Part shown: positions 43,282-54,829 of the stretch, one piece after another | Position numbering within the stretch: the stretch's first letter is position 1 | How the letters are laid out: each line of letters opens with the position of its first letter | Source: Desmodesmus armatus | Lineage: Eukaryota; Chlorophyta; Chlorophyceae; Sphaeropleales; Scenedesmaceae | Reading direction: 5' to 3' | Assembly: GCA_007449985.2 (NCBI GenBank) | Contig: VIIQ02000557.1 | Location: 1-64,000 of the forward strand | Length of the DNA: 64,000 nucleotides | The notes under the pieces: generated by a model | The model's input: only the letters and a program-made list of their open reading frames with translations | Told to the model about the DNA's origin: nothing | Databases searched by the model: none | Translations under genes and position numbers: made by a program

Positions 43282-45220
43282 TGGCAGCAGCCTGTTGGGA
43301 GGCAATGCTTGTTGTTTGTTGAACCAACATCTTATTGAAGAACCTCATTTTGAGTCGTTGTTGCTGGGGTTGTTGCATAGGGATCTGGGCATGTTACAGG
43401 GGTGCATGTAAGCACAGCGTGGGGCTCATCAGAGCTGTTGAGCACGTGCTGGAGAGGCCCTGTGGAGCCCCGCCATTGCGCAACACCTGACACAGGTCTC
43501 CAGGCATGCACCCCAATATTTCCGTGCACAGTAACGGCTGCATTCAACGCTGCACGCCCACAACCGTGCACAACATAGCAAGCCTTGCGCAGTGCATATC
43601 CTTCGTGCACACAACGGCAATGTCGTACTAGTTGGGCGCTAAAGAGACAGTGAGGCTAGGCATTGTACTTCCCCCCGTTCTGCCGATGGAATAGGCAGAA
43701 CACAATGCCTGCCAGGACCTACAAGTTCGACACACCCACCTACTAGTAGCACTCAGCTGACATGCTCGTGAGTGCAACACAAGCAATGCCCAACATGAAA
43801 ACATGAAAATGCAACAACACAAGAACACACACACACACACACAACACATGTATTTCCACCTCACCCACTACAAACATGCAGTGCAGCTTCACGCCTGCAC
43901 AAAGGCCACCACCAGCATGCAAAGCCTACAACATGCTCCAAACTCTCCGACAAGCAGCAGCCCCAAATATAGCTCTGCCCTGTCCCCACAATCCACATTG
44001 CCTGCACTTACCGCTAAGCATGCACAGCTTCAGCATGCACCAAGCTCTCCGACAGGCTACACACGCAACCAAGGCGCTGCCCTGTCCCCATCATCCACTA
44101 CAGCCAATGCTCACAGCCAAGCATGCGCAACTTCAGCATGCACCAAGCTCTCCAGCAGCAGCACACATGCTATCATGCGGCACCTGCTCGCATAAACCAC
44201 ATGTATACCTTCACAACTCCCAGCATGCTCAACCAACCAACGCCCCGCTTCCCTTCGTTCCCTTTCTGGTGGTTGTACTGTCGCGCAGTCGTTGTAACAG
44301 GAATGTTCAAACACTGTACACTGAGCAGACTCAGTCTACGGCGGCCTGTGTTGGGATCACAAGCAGGGAACACAGAGTTAAGCAGCTGAAGCAGCGGCCT
44401 GCCAGCAGGAATGCCTTAGCAGGTGTTCGGCTCAGTCTCTTAACGAAGGGAAGCCGGGGCACCAGCACCGCGACCCACACAAGAGGCACCTCAGCCAGCT
44501 GAACCTCAGACACCCAACCTGACCAGTCAAACAGACACGGCCCTTGGATCAACCAACCTCGACGTTACTACAACCACTACTACCTGACCTGCACATGCAC
44601 TCAAACCTACAGTGCTAGCGCTACTGCACACCCTAGCGCTCAAGCAGCATGACAGCAAGCAAGTCATCTGAAAACTCAAATCGAACAAATAAATACATAA
44701 TACCAAACAAACAAATTGATAATAACAAACAAATGACAACCAACATATATATCAACAATGTGAGAACTCACCCAGGACCAGGGTCACAGACTGAACCATG
44801 GTGTTTGTCACCCAGTGCGGGGGGGGGGGGGGGAAACATGCATTCCAACCAACTCATCTGGACCCAGCCACTACTCAAGTGGCACTGCCTACGAAGCAAC
44901 AACCCTCTAAATCATCAGCTTTTCAAAGCATCAGCTAAACAGCCTCACCATTCTGTGTCAAGGCCAGCACAGTACGACTGCTCTCAGTCACTCCGCATGC
45001 GCGGCACCCACGCGGACACGCTCACAACAGCAAACTTTGAAACTTTGAAACATTGCTGCTGCCACCGACCAAGACACCAACCCTATTCAACAAACCGCCA
45101 GAACAACCGCCACAATATTCAAACAGTCCCTGCAGCTCACACTCAGCACCAGTCATAAAGCTGGGAGCTGCAGGCAGCACCTGCACAGTAGCCAAGCCTC
45201 ACACTTTTTTCAGAAAGTGC
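43282..45220. other. Convergent intergenic region, second copy, with insertion
   Basis: Compared with the first copy this holds roughly 1.0 kb of extra DNA from about 43622 to 44660. It contains a CA microsatellite (43826-43843), a ~104-bp tandem repeat (about 43935-44165) and unrelated sequence. An AT-rich tract (44665-44760) and a run of 15 G (44819-44833) follow. No gene is supported. Confidence 0.65.
43935..44165. repeat. About 2.3 copies of a ~104-bp tandem repeat
   Basis: Units begin CAAACTCTCCGACAAGC, CAAGCTCTCCGACAGGC and CAAGCTCTCCAGCAGC, and each of the first two ends with CTTCAGCATGCAC. They share GCCCTGTCCCCA in the middle. The repeat lies within the insertion that is absent from the first duplicate. 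Confidence 0.7.
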
Positions 45221-48200
45221 TCACACCGACTGCTGGGCCCCTGTAGTGGCTGTCTGCTTTTCAGCACCAGCACCACAACAGCGCTGCAGGAACTGTACGA
45301 CAACCTGCACAGGCTTCCATGTGCTGTGAGCTAGCTGTACGATCCTCACCACACACCACATCACAAACACTGTGTTCACCAGAATCATAGCAACACCAAA
45401 GAATGTGTGCACTTTGGGGTCCCGCAGCGAAAACATGTTGAGGGATAGCCAGACATTGGCGATGAGGCACAGTGTAGCTGCCATGTGCAGGCGGTGCATA
45501 CGCTTTTCTTGATACGGCTTCATCCAAACCTGCAGGCCCAAGCTGATCATGAGAGACAGACCCATCAACAGCAGAGCATGGTAGGCACCAATGCTGTGAT
45601 GAAACACTGATACTGTCGTCAGCAAGACGGTTTGCGCCGCCCAAACAGCCTCCCACCAGTACCGTCCCTCCCGATAGTTGCGGTACAGGAATCCGTACCG
45701 CTCCTGAAAGCCGGGGTCTGATGCCCTGCTGCTGTTGCGCCGCAGGAACCACCAGATAGCAATCGGGGCACCACAGGTCAAGATGACGGCTGGAATACCC
45801 AATGCATACGCCCACAGTGCGTGCGCACCTTCGAAGCACGCCTGGTTCATGTTCAACACCCAGTAGCCTGCGGTGTTGTTCATGTGAGGATACTGAGGGT
45901 ATAGCCCGTTGGCATCATCCACCCGCAGGCAACCAAACCAGCTGAGACTTGTCTTGACCAAGGTAGGGTAAGCAAAGAAGGCCACAACCAAAGCTGCAAC
46001 ATGCAACCGGCTGAGAAGCTCCCCACCTTTCAACCCAAGCCCAACGCTCTCGCGGGTGCGCTTGCTGACGACAGTTGGCCACACACATCGCACAACATGC
46101 CAGACAGCCACCAGGAGCAGCACAACTGCTAGCACAACGATGGGCAAAACAACCAGCACGAGTTGCCTTGCGATCGGCGCCCACACATGGCCACTGCTAG
46201 CAGCGCCGAAGAAGCCCTTCACCCAACAGTCAAGTGACGATGACTGCCCACCGGCAGCGCCAAACACCACTGCAGCTGTGGTAAACGTTGTGGTCAGAAA
46301 AGCCGGCCAGGGCGCTGACACACCACCAAGGATCACCAAGTACTGCAAGTACTGCACTGGAATTTGAACAGGTCTGAGACCCTAAGACCCTTGCCTCCCT
46401 GCTGGTTATCCTCCCAGTTGGCATGCACTATGTATGTGATAAGCGCCACACACACACCAAACATCGCAAGGTATACCAACAGCTGCTGCCATGCTGGCAG
46501 GCACTTTGCACACTTGAACGGCACAGTCATGCCATAACCTGGTGCGCAAACACCACACAAAGTACCATTGTATCCTGCCATGCACGTGCCACTGCCGGTG
46601 TCCTCTCCCCTCTGCATGAAGTGCTGGACGAAGGGCATGGGTGTATCTGCACAGACTTGTTGCTGGCACTCCAAAAGCCTGGGATGGGTGAAATCCTATT
46701 TCCAATGCACACAGCATTGTCAGGGCACCTGGTACACGCGGCATTCCTCCTGAGCTTGGTCGAAAAGTCATAAGTATTTGCTGAACAACATGTGCAGCCT
46801 GCCAGTCCGTCCGTCCAGCCCTCCACCACCCGTCCCGCCGTGTAAGTCCCAGGTGGGCACCACTCGCTGCCCAATCGTACACCCGCACCGCACAAATCAA
46901 AATTTTCTGAACCATCGACAACACCGTCATGCACACCTAATTGGGCCTTGCCAGAGGTAGTGATTTGCCACCCTAGCCTTGTCCCTTCCTGTGACGGCGA
47001 CAATTGATTAAAGGTCACACCAGCTTTGATCTCCACAACTGCAGAGTCAAGGGCCAGCACACCATCACCAGAGCCAAACGCGACATTTCTTCTGATCTCA
47101 ACAGGACCCTCCAACAACACGCGCGCATTGGCTTTTGCAGCTACAGCCCCACCCCTGAGGTGGGAATGATAAGATCCACACGCTCTCGGGCTTGGCACAG
47201 CTTGTCACAGGCAGGAACTTTACCACTGGCCATGCCATCCTGGCTTCCCAAATAGGAGTTTCTGTTGAGTGTCACTGGCCCCTTGATGGTGGTGTTGGCT
47301 TCACCATCAGCGAACAGGCCGCCACCCAGTATGCCACAGTAGTTGCTCTCAATCTGGGAACCACCCTCAACAACCAGGTGCCCTTTGTCCCTTGCACACA
47401 ACCCTCCACCATTCACAGAGGCTGCATTCTCTGTGATGCTGCTATCCACAACAACAAGCCTGCCATTACCAGCCACCAGACCACCAGCGCAATCACCCTC
47501 AGCACTATTCTTTTGGATGATGGTGCTTTTCACAACCATGACGGCATTCCCACTCACCACCACCCCCGTGGCACCATTCCACCACCCCTTGTCTCTGCCA
47601 GCCTCGATTGGCCTGTATGACGACTGGTATGCCTCCCTGTATGGCTTAGCAACAGGACCGCAAGGATCATGCCCAACCGCATCCCGCGACATTTGTGCAT
47701 AGCCTGTGTTGCCTGCGATGGTGGTCCCATCTGTGACCAGGACACGAGCGCTATCAACAGCAGACACACCCACAGCAAAAACATAGGACGCCCCTTTTAA
47801 CCCTTCAATAGAGAAGCCGGACACCTTTATAGGGACATCACGCACCACCTTGTTGCTGGCAATGCTACTCTTCTGACCCAACTCAACATAAGAGTGATCA
47901 AACGCCACCACACCGCTTGCGTGGTTGTCACTGATGTTCACATTCTGCAGGACAACACGAGCTCGGCCCACCACACACAGGGTCACATTTGCTCCCTTGA
48001 CACCCACAATGGAACTGTCGACAATGTCAACAGCAGCATCCCCACAAATGGTCAGCAAGCACCCATCTCTGTGCTGCACCCCAGGGCAAGTATGGACAGG
48101 TTCAACCCCGTTGAAGAGGCTTGTGAACGGTCCCAGAAGTGTCGGGTTGAAAGCAAGCGGCACTTTTTTGAAGCCTGTAGGATTCTTACAGTCGATCGTG

Positions 48201-48757
48201 GCGGTTTGTATAGCCCGAGCGCAGGCTTCTGGTCCAGTGTCTTCAACTCCAGTGCCTGGCCCAAGGACAGTAGCGCCGGTGTCTTGGCCCTTGATTTGGA
48301 TCACGCAGCTGGCCCTCTCACGTGATCTGAGAGCCGTGCTTTCAGCCATGACCGAATCATATGCTGACACTTGAGCGGTATCATACTGTCCCAGTGGGAC
48401 CTGCTGTGCAAGGGCTCCCATGCTGCCAGCTGACACCAGCAGGCTGGCTGCAAGCACCAGCAGCAACCAAGAGACCCTGAAGCAGCAGTAGGAAAGACAT
48501 ATATTGCTTGAAACGAAGTGCTTGTAAGACTAGTTGTCCTGACATACAACGCTCTACAAGCCAATGTGTTGCTGCAGAGCAGCATGCCAGAAAACGTGGG
48601 CACTTTTTCTGGCAAGCCAGAGCATGCCAGAAAAGTCAGTCAGGACCGATCAGGCCCTGGCTCATGCAGAAAGCATGGCAGCTGCTGCAGGCACACAGAC
48701 AGACGCATAGAGCATGAGCACCTACCTTGCATGGACCTGACGTTCTGCACCACCCAT
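45221..48757 (-). CDS. Beta-helix / cysteine-rich / multi-TM membrane protein, copy B
   Basis: Exon 1 is 48757-48726 (MGGAERQVHA), intron 1 ends at 48477, and the remainder is one exon of about 3256 nt, ~1095 residues in all. Order of parts: signal peptide (WLLLVLAASLLVSAGSMGAL); parallel beta-helix repeats (~130-580; e.g. DGCLLTICGDAAVDIVDSSI, NGGGLCARDKGHLVVEGGSQ); Cys-rich module (CCSANTYDFSTKLRRNAACT, CPDNAVCIGN); EGF-like CMAGYNGTLCGVCAPGYG; then about eight membrane helices (VVLPIVVLAVVLLLVAVWHV; GIPAVILTCGAPIAIWWFL; FFGVAMILVNTVFVMWCVVR). This architecture is common in green algae, often labelled pmp-like by similarity of the beta-helix. Three one-base losses break the frame near 47156, 46608 and 46366, each at a G or A homopolymer; the 1137-nt membrane part is open. 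Function, perhaps a surface sensor or channel, is inference. Confidence 0.82.
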
Positions 48758-50421
48758 CGGACTGCCTGCTGCAGCAGTTGCAACGGCGCTATACAGCAGA
48801 AGCGGTTGAGTGCGCTGCGTTAGCCCTGGACGCGGAACGCCTTTTCAAGCCATGTGAGATGTAATGGACGACGCGAGACAGGTACTGGATAGAAGGTAAG
48901 CTGGAACTGAGGTGCAATCTGCAGGTGGATGGTCTGCCGGTGAACAGGGTCAACCGGTTCTGAACCAATGGTTTTGAGCCTTGGGAGAGCCGTTTTTATA
49001 GAGGGCCGCCTCGCGGGCTGGTCCAAGGTCGCTGGAAGGTCGGTCAGCTGGCCCACAGTTCTAGCCACACAAGCTGTGAGCACACAGAACAGGCAACAAC
49101 CGAGTGCCCCTTTGTAGCCAAAAAGAGCTTCCTTCAGACGCAAAACTGCAACTGTTGCTGTAAATCTGTTGTTTCTGTTCCTGTTCTGCCTGTGTTCTGG
49201 TGGCCTTTCAAAGCAGCCACCAAAGCCACCAATTGCAACTTGGCGTTGGCCCCCATGGTGGGTGACTGGTGAGTGAGTGGTGCCAAATACATCAATGTCC
49301 ATCAAGCTCAGCTTGACATTCCATCACCAGCTGCCCCACATTCAATGGGGCAATGATTGCCCTGCAGCATTCTGTACCTTGTTGTAATAAGATCGCAGAG
49401 GCTGAAGCTGCCGTGTCTGTCAACGGAAAGAAGTAGTAAGCATTCTGTACCTTGCACGGCCTGTGCACAACTGAGTCAACAGCACAAACTGCACAAGCGC
49501 TGACAACAGCCCTTGTCGAAGCACTGACAGTTACACCCGACCAGCCTCATCTGAGCATGCATCTACAAACAAAGTCCTTGTGTGCCAGGCTATGCCCCTG
49601 ACATAAGGTCGACCTTGACAGCCTCGGAAGCGCAAGAAAAGCTGCAGCAGCAGACTTCCAAGGTAGAAAGAAGGGTCCAGGGGGACATTCAGAGTTCAGA
49701 CAGGCCACGCAGCCTGGGGCAGCATTGCAGCTGAGATTGTGATGAGATCCAACAGATGACAGGGGCCCAGAGGCACACTGTGAAGATGCAAGCTTCCATT
49801 GGGGCAACGACATGGAGTACACTGAATGGCAATTATAAGGAAGGCTGCACTTGTGAAGGGGGTGCAAGCTGCCCCACAGCCACACATAGGCACACACACA
49901 TTGCACAAAGTTGGGCACAGCCAAGGAAGCTCAGTACAACACACACACAGCCTGGAAACCACACCGCTGCTGGTGATGGCACTGCACTGAGATGCGCCGC
50001 ACAGCACAGCTTGCAAGATCAAGGTCCGTACCATACACCACACACGCCCTTCTTCGCCGCCACTCCAACCACAGGAACAGCTACTGTTGGATTTAACGCA
50101 CCCGTCAGGGCACGCGCCCCCCTCAAGTCAGCAAAACTATTGGAAAATGTGCAGCCTCAAACCAGTGACATGGGCACCCCAACCCCAACCCATCACACTG
50201 CATCAGCTGAGACAGCAGCACCGCACCTGTCAAAATGATGTCCACAAACGCCGCCCCCCCCCCCTGTCTCACACACATTGCTAGCCAGCATGCATGTGCA
50301 CGCATGCAGTCTCTCTGTCGACACACTGCCGCTGCAACAACCCCTCCCTCCAAGGCACCAGCTGCCGCCCCACCCATCATCAACGACACATCCCTCCACT
50401 GACCCCCCCCCCCCGCACTCC
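48758..50421. other. Intergenic; end of tandem duplication
   Basis: The upstream flank of copy B resembles that of copy A to about 49075 (shared phrase CCACAGTTCTAGCCACACA, also at 42760-42778 before the junction). Beyond it only short ORFs are present. Minus-strand TGTAA at 49535-49531 is a distant candidate signal for the PIP5K gene. Confidence 0.5.
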
Positions 50422-53400
50422 TCATGCCCCAAGCTTCGCCAGCAGGTTGGCATGCTGTGACCCCAGATGCGAGCCCCGCCCCTGCTGCTGCTGCCTGCCG
50501 CTGCCATCCACCACAATCACCTCCGCCTCTGCAGGGCTGCTGCTGCCCCCTGATGACACTCCTCCTCCCCAACACACCCCGCACCCCACAGTGCTGCTTC
50601 TTGAGGGCCCCAGCACCCCACCGCCTCCTGCTGCTGGCCCATCCTTCTCTACCTTCTTCCCAAGCTGCTGCTGCTGCTGCAGCTCCACCACCACCGCAGG
50701 CACCTCCTGCAAGCCGCCAGGCTGCTGCTGCTGGTGCGTGATGTGGCTGGCGCTGCTGCTGTTGCAGCCCTCCTGCGGGACAGAGACAGACACCTCCTCC
50801 GCAGACACCAAGTGCATCAGCGTCTGCTGCTGCTCCCCTGGCGGGTAAGATCCAGCAAATCCCCATCAACTGCCCCAGCCGAGGAGTCCCCCGAAACTCC
50901 TCACCCCACGCAGCCAGAGGTGCTAGCCGGCAGCGCCCGCTGCTCTCAGCAGCAGGAGGCAGCCCCGAGAGGGCCTCAGGCGACCCCAGCAGCCCTAGGT
51001 TCATATCCGCAGCAGCGCCCGCTGCAAGGATACGCGCATCGTCCGGGGATAGCGTCGGCGTTTCAGGGCTTATCAGACGGCCGCTGCTTCCTGCTGCTGT
51101 CAAGATAGGTGCCAGCTGGATGCTTGAAGACTCCAGCTGCCTGGCTGCTGCCTGCTGCTGGTGCTGCTGTTGGTATGCTTGCGGCTGCGGCAGCACCGGC
51201 ACCATCATGGGTCCATCGTCGACTGAGGATGCCTCACTGACCCTGCGACCCGCGAGTGACACGGCCTGCGTGAACTGCTGCTGCGCGAGTGCGGGCTGCT
51301 GTATCTGGCGCTGCTCGTTGTACTCACTCTCCGCCATGAACACCCTGCGGAAAGCAGCAGTAGTAGTAGTGGCAGCCGTGCACAAGGATCAGAGAGCAGA
51401 CTGCAGGTTAGTCTGCATTGTGGGGTTTGTCTGCATGCACATATGGGTTCAGGGCGCCCCACCTTGTGATTTGCCACATTATGAGGCAGCATACCCTCCT
51501 TGGCACTACAGTCAAGTACGCATATGCACAGCACGCAGCACAAGTGAGGAAGGCAGACTCCTGAGCCAACAAGGGGCCGAATGCTGGTAGGGCTGCACCA
51601 ACCTGTGTGTCACAAACTCCAGGAAGCGCCTGGAATAGGCCTTGGGTGGTGCGACGCTGATGGCGGCCTTGTCGTGCGTGATGCCCTTGACGGTGCGCTC
51701 AAGCACCTTGCGCGTGGAGTAGTCCTGCAGGAGCCCAGCACACCAGTTGTACACGACACAACGGTTTTGACGGCACAAACTCTTACGTTTGCAGGCCTGA
51801 GGAGCACACCCTCCTCCTGCCTCAGCATGCACAAAAGCTCACAGTCAACACAACCTTCCCAACAACTCAACAAGCAATTGCTTCCCAAGACCCCCACTGC
51901 AAGACCTGCATGGCTGCCTGCCTTCCCCCTTCTCTGCATTGGCGCATGCAGCACTGCCAGTGCACACAACCCTTGATCACTCACGACAGATTACTCATCA
52001 TCACTACAAATATAGTAGGCGAGCCCCTCACCTGCAGGATGTCAATGATGCCAAAGCACAGCACCACCTCCTCAGGGCCCCTGCCACCATGGCCGCTCCC
52101 TGCTGCTGCCGCCCCCTCTCCCGCCTTAGTCCCCCCAGGCCGCCGCTGCCCTTCGGCATTGCTGCCTGTCGTGCGGCGGCTGCTGGGCACACTGGTGTCA
52201 AACACCACCCCCACCCCCGCCAGCATGCTGCGCAGCACCCCCACTCGTAACAGCTCCGAGAGGCTGCTGCGGGACCGCAAGCGCCAGCATATTGATGCCC
52301 AGCTGCTGCCCAAGGGGCAGCCCTGCCGCGGTGGTGTAGGCGAGGGAGGAGGCGTGGGGGACTGCAGGGGCCGGGGTGGGCCCAGGGGCGCGGGGGTCGG
52401 GCATCCCCAGAGCCATGGGTGTGTCCACGACTTCCTCGTCCTCCTCAAAGGCACCCCCAGCCCGGCGAATGCGCCGCGCAGGCTGGTGATGTGGGCCAGG
52501 TTTTGGCCCTGGGGACGCGGCAGGCCTGCGACAGACACGTTGAACATGTGTGAACACCGACATATTAAAATCAATAAGAAACCCAAAGCAGCCCTTGAAT
52601 AAACCCACGTAGCCACTGGCCGAGCTACTAGCGAGACCTGCCAAGCAATGCAAGGCGTGATCAGTGTGATGCTGAGTTGACCCCACATCAATCTTAGCAA
52701 GTGCCTCCCAATGCCTGACTTCATGCAGTGTGCCAGCAGCGGCATCACTGCAAGACCTCCCAGCCGCACTCAGGCTATCGCCTAAGCAGCTGCCACTCCC
52801 CCCCTTTCCTGCCTCACCTGCTGCCGTAGAGGGGCTCACTACTGCTGGCACCGCTGCAGCTGCAGTGCTGCCCTGCTGGCTAACATCAAGCGGCGCAGGC
52901 AGCGAGGGTGCCCCACCGCCGGTGGTTGCGCCCTCTGCCACCTGCCGCTGCTGCTGCATGGCCTGCAGCACCACCGAGGGAGGCTCCTTGCGGGCCGCAC
53001 CTTCTTCAGCTTGCTGCCTAGGATCTTCAGCCGCGCCAGCTCAGCAACGTCCTGCAGGCATGAGGGCAAGGGGCATAGCAGCCTGCAGGGATGTGCACAG
53101 GTTCAGATACGTTTGGGTACACTGCAAGTGAGGTGAATGCGACAGGCATACATACACGGAGCCGGCTCAGCAACGTCCTGCACTCATCAGACAGGTGCCA
53201 GAACAGTATGCTGAGATGCAGAGCAACCTGCACAGCTTGCCCACAAGCGACCTCTACGAACCCCCCGCCTTGTCACCCCGTGCGACCATCCCCCCCCCCC
53301 CCCGGGCCCCACCTTGATGCGTTGCTCGCTGAAGCCCATCTCCTGCATGCGCTCAGACACCTTCCCCAGCCGCTGCTCCAACTCAGCCGCACCAGAGAAC

Positions 53401-54714
53401 AGCTCCCAGTTGCGCGCACCAGCACTCGACCCAGCCCACGGCTGGTTCACCATCGCCAGCAGCTGCGGGGTGAGCGCCACACTGCTGCCGGCAGCAGTGG
53501 CGGCTGACCCGCCGGCGGCTCCATGACCGCTGGTGACGCCGCTCCCGGCGGCTCCCGCAGCGCTGGTGACGGCACTGCTGGGCCCCGCCCCGCCCACCGA
53601 TGACCAACCCCCCGGCGTCGTTACACCAGACGACTCGCCAGCAGCGGCGGCTGCGGTGGCAGCACCGGCGGCAGCGATGGCGGCGGCGGCTGCGGCCGCC
53701 TGCGCGGCACCGCCGGCTGACAGCAGGTGCTGCACTCCGCCGCCAGACGATGCCAGCGGCGTGCCTCTGCCAGACGGCTGCTGCTGCTGCTGGAGAGAAC
53801 CCGGCAACGCTTGCAGTATGCCGCCGTGTGCCCCTTCCTCCGCACCTGCTGCCGCTGCAGTTCCCTGCTGCTGCGATTGCATCACCGGTGGCTGTGGCGA
53901 GGGGCCTAACGAGGACCCCGGGCCCACCCCTGCCCCTGCAGAAGAAACCTGCTCCACGCCACCCGTTCACTCCCCATGCTACTGATTGACGACTGCCCCG
54001 TTAGTCTTGCAGCTGCAGGGGCAGACCAGGGCCAAACACCTCAGCCGCCGGCTGCTGCTGCCGTGAAGATGCCATTGCTGCCATGCCCTGCTGCTGCGCC
54101 TGCTGCAGCTGCAGACTGAGCTGCTGCTGCTGGCCACCAGCCGCTGCAGCTGCTGCGGCGGCGCCTGGACGTCGTCGTCAGAAACCGTGTACCCACGCAG
54201 GCTGAACTGCGGCACTGATGCTGCTGCTGCGTCATGTCCTGCCGCCAACGCTGCTGCCATGGCATGTCCCTCTGAGAAGGAACCCAGGGCAGAGCCTGTA
54301 TCACAGCAGTAATGTGAGCAGACATACCTCAACATCCGACGGAGAGAAACCGTATGGAAGCAAGCTGTCAGAAGCTTGGACAAGACCTGAAGTTTGGTGA
54401 ATGATGCACAGATGTTGTCTGGTACCGCCGGCGTACGATCGCCGTGCTGAACATACCCTCACATGCGATGTGCGATCTGCAACGGGCGACGGTGCAACAT
54501 GCCACCCCCTCGACCTCCGCCTCCCGCACCTGGCTGTGTACCTCCTGGCAGCGGGCTGGTGTGCTGCAGCAGGTAGTGCCGTCCAGGCTGAATGAGGGGA
54601 CAGCCTCCAGTGATGCGCGCGTGTGCTGTCGGTGGGGGTAGTGCACCCCCAGCAGCAGGCTGTAGTCCATCACACCAACCGTCCTGCAGCCAACAAGCAG
54701 CAGGGCATGTCAGT

Positions 54715-54792
<78 letters not shown>

Positions 54793-54794
54793 TC

Positions 54795-54829
<35 letters not shown>

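Noticed and set aside
52198..53957. Separate Ala/Gly-rich plus- and minus-strand genes between 52 and 54 kb
   Set aside because: The minus-strand frames join on one side to the MDYSLLLG exon and on the other to FGIIDILQ, so they are the kinase insert/linker of PIP5K; the plus-strand frames are its shadow.
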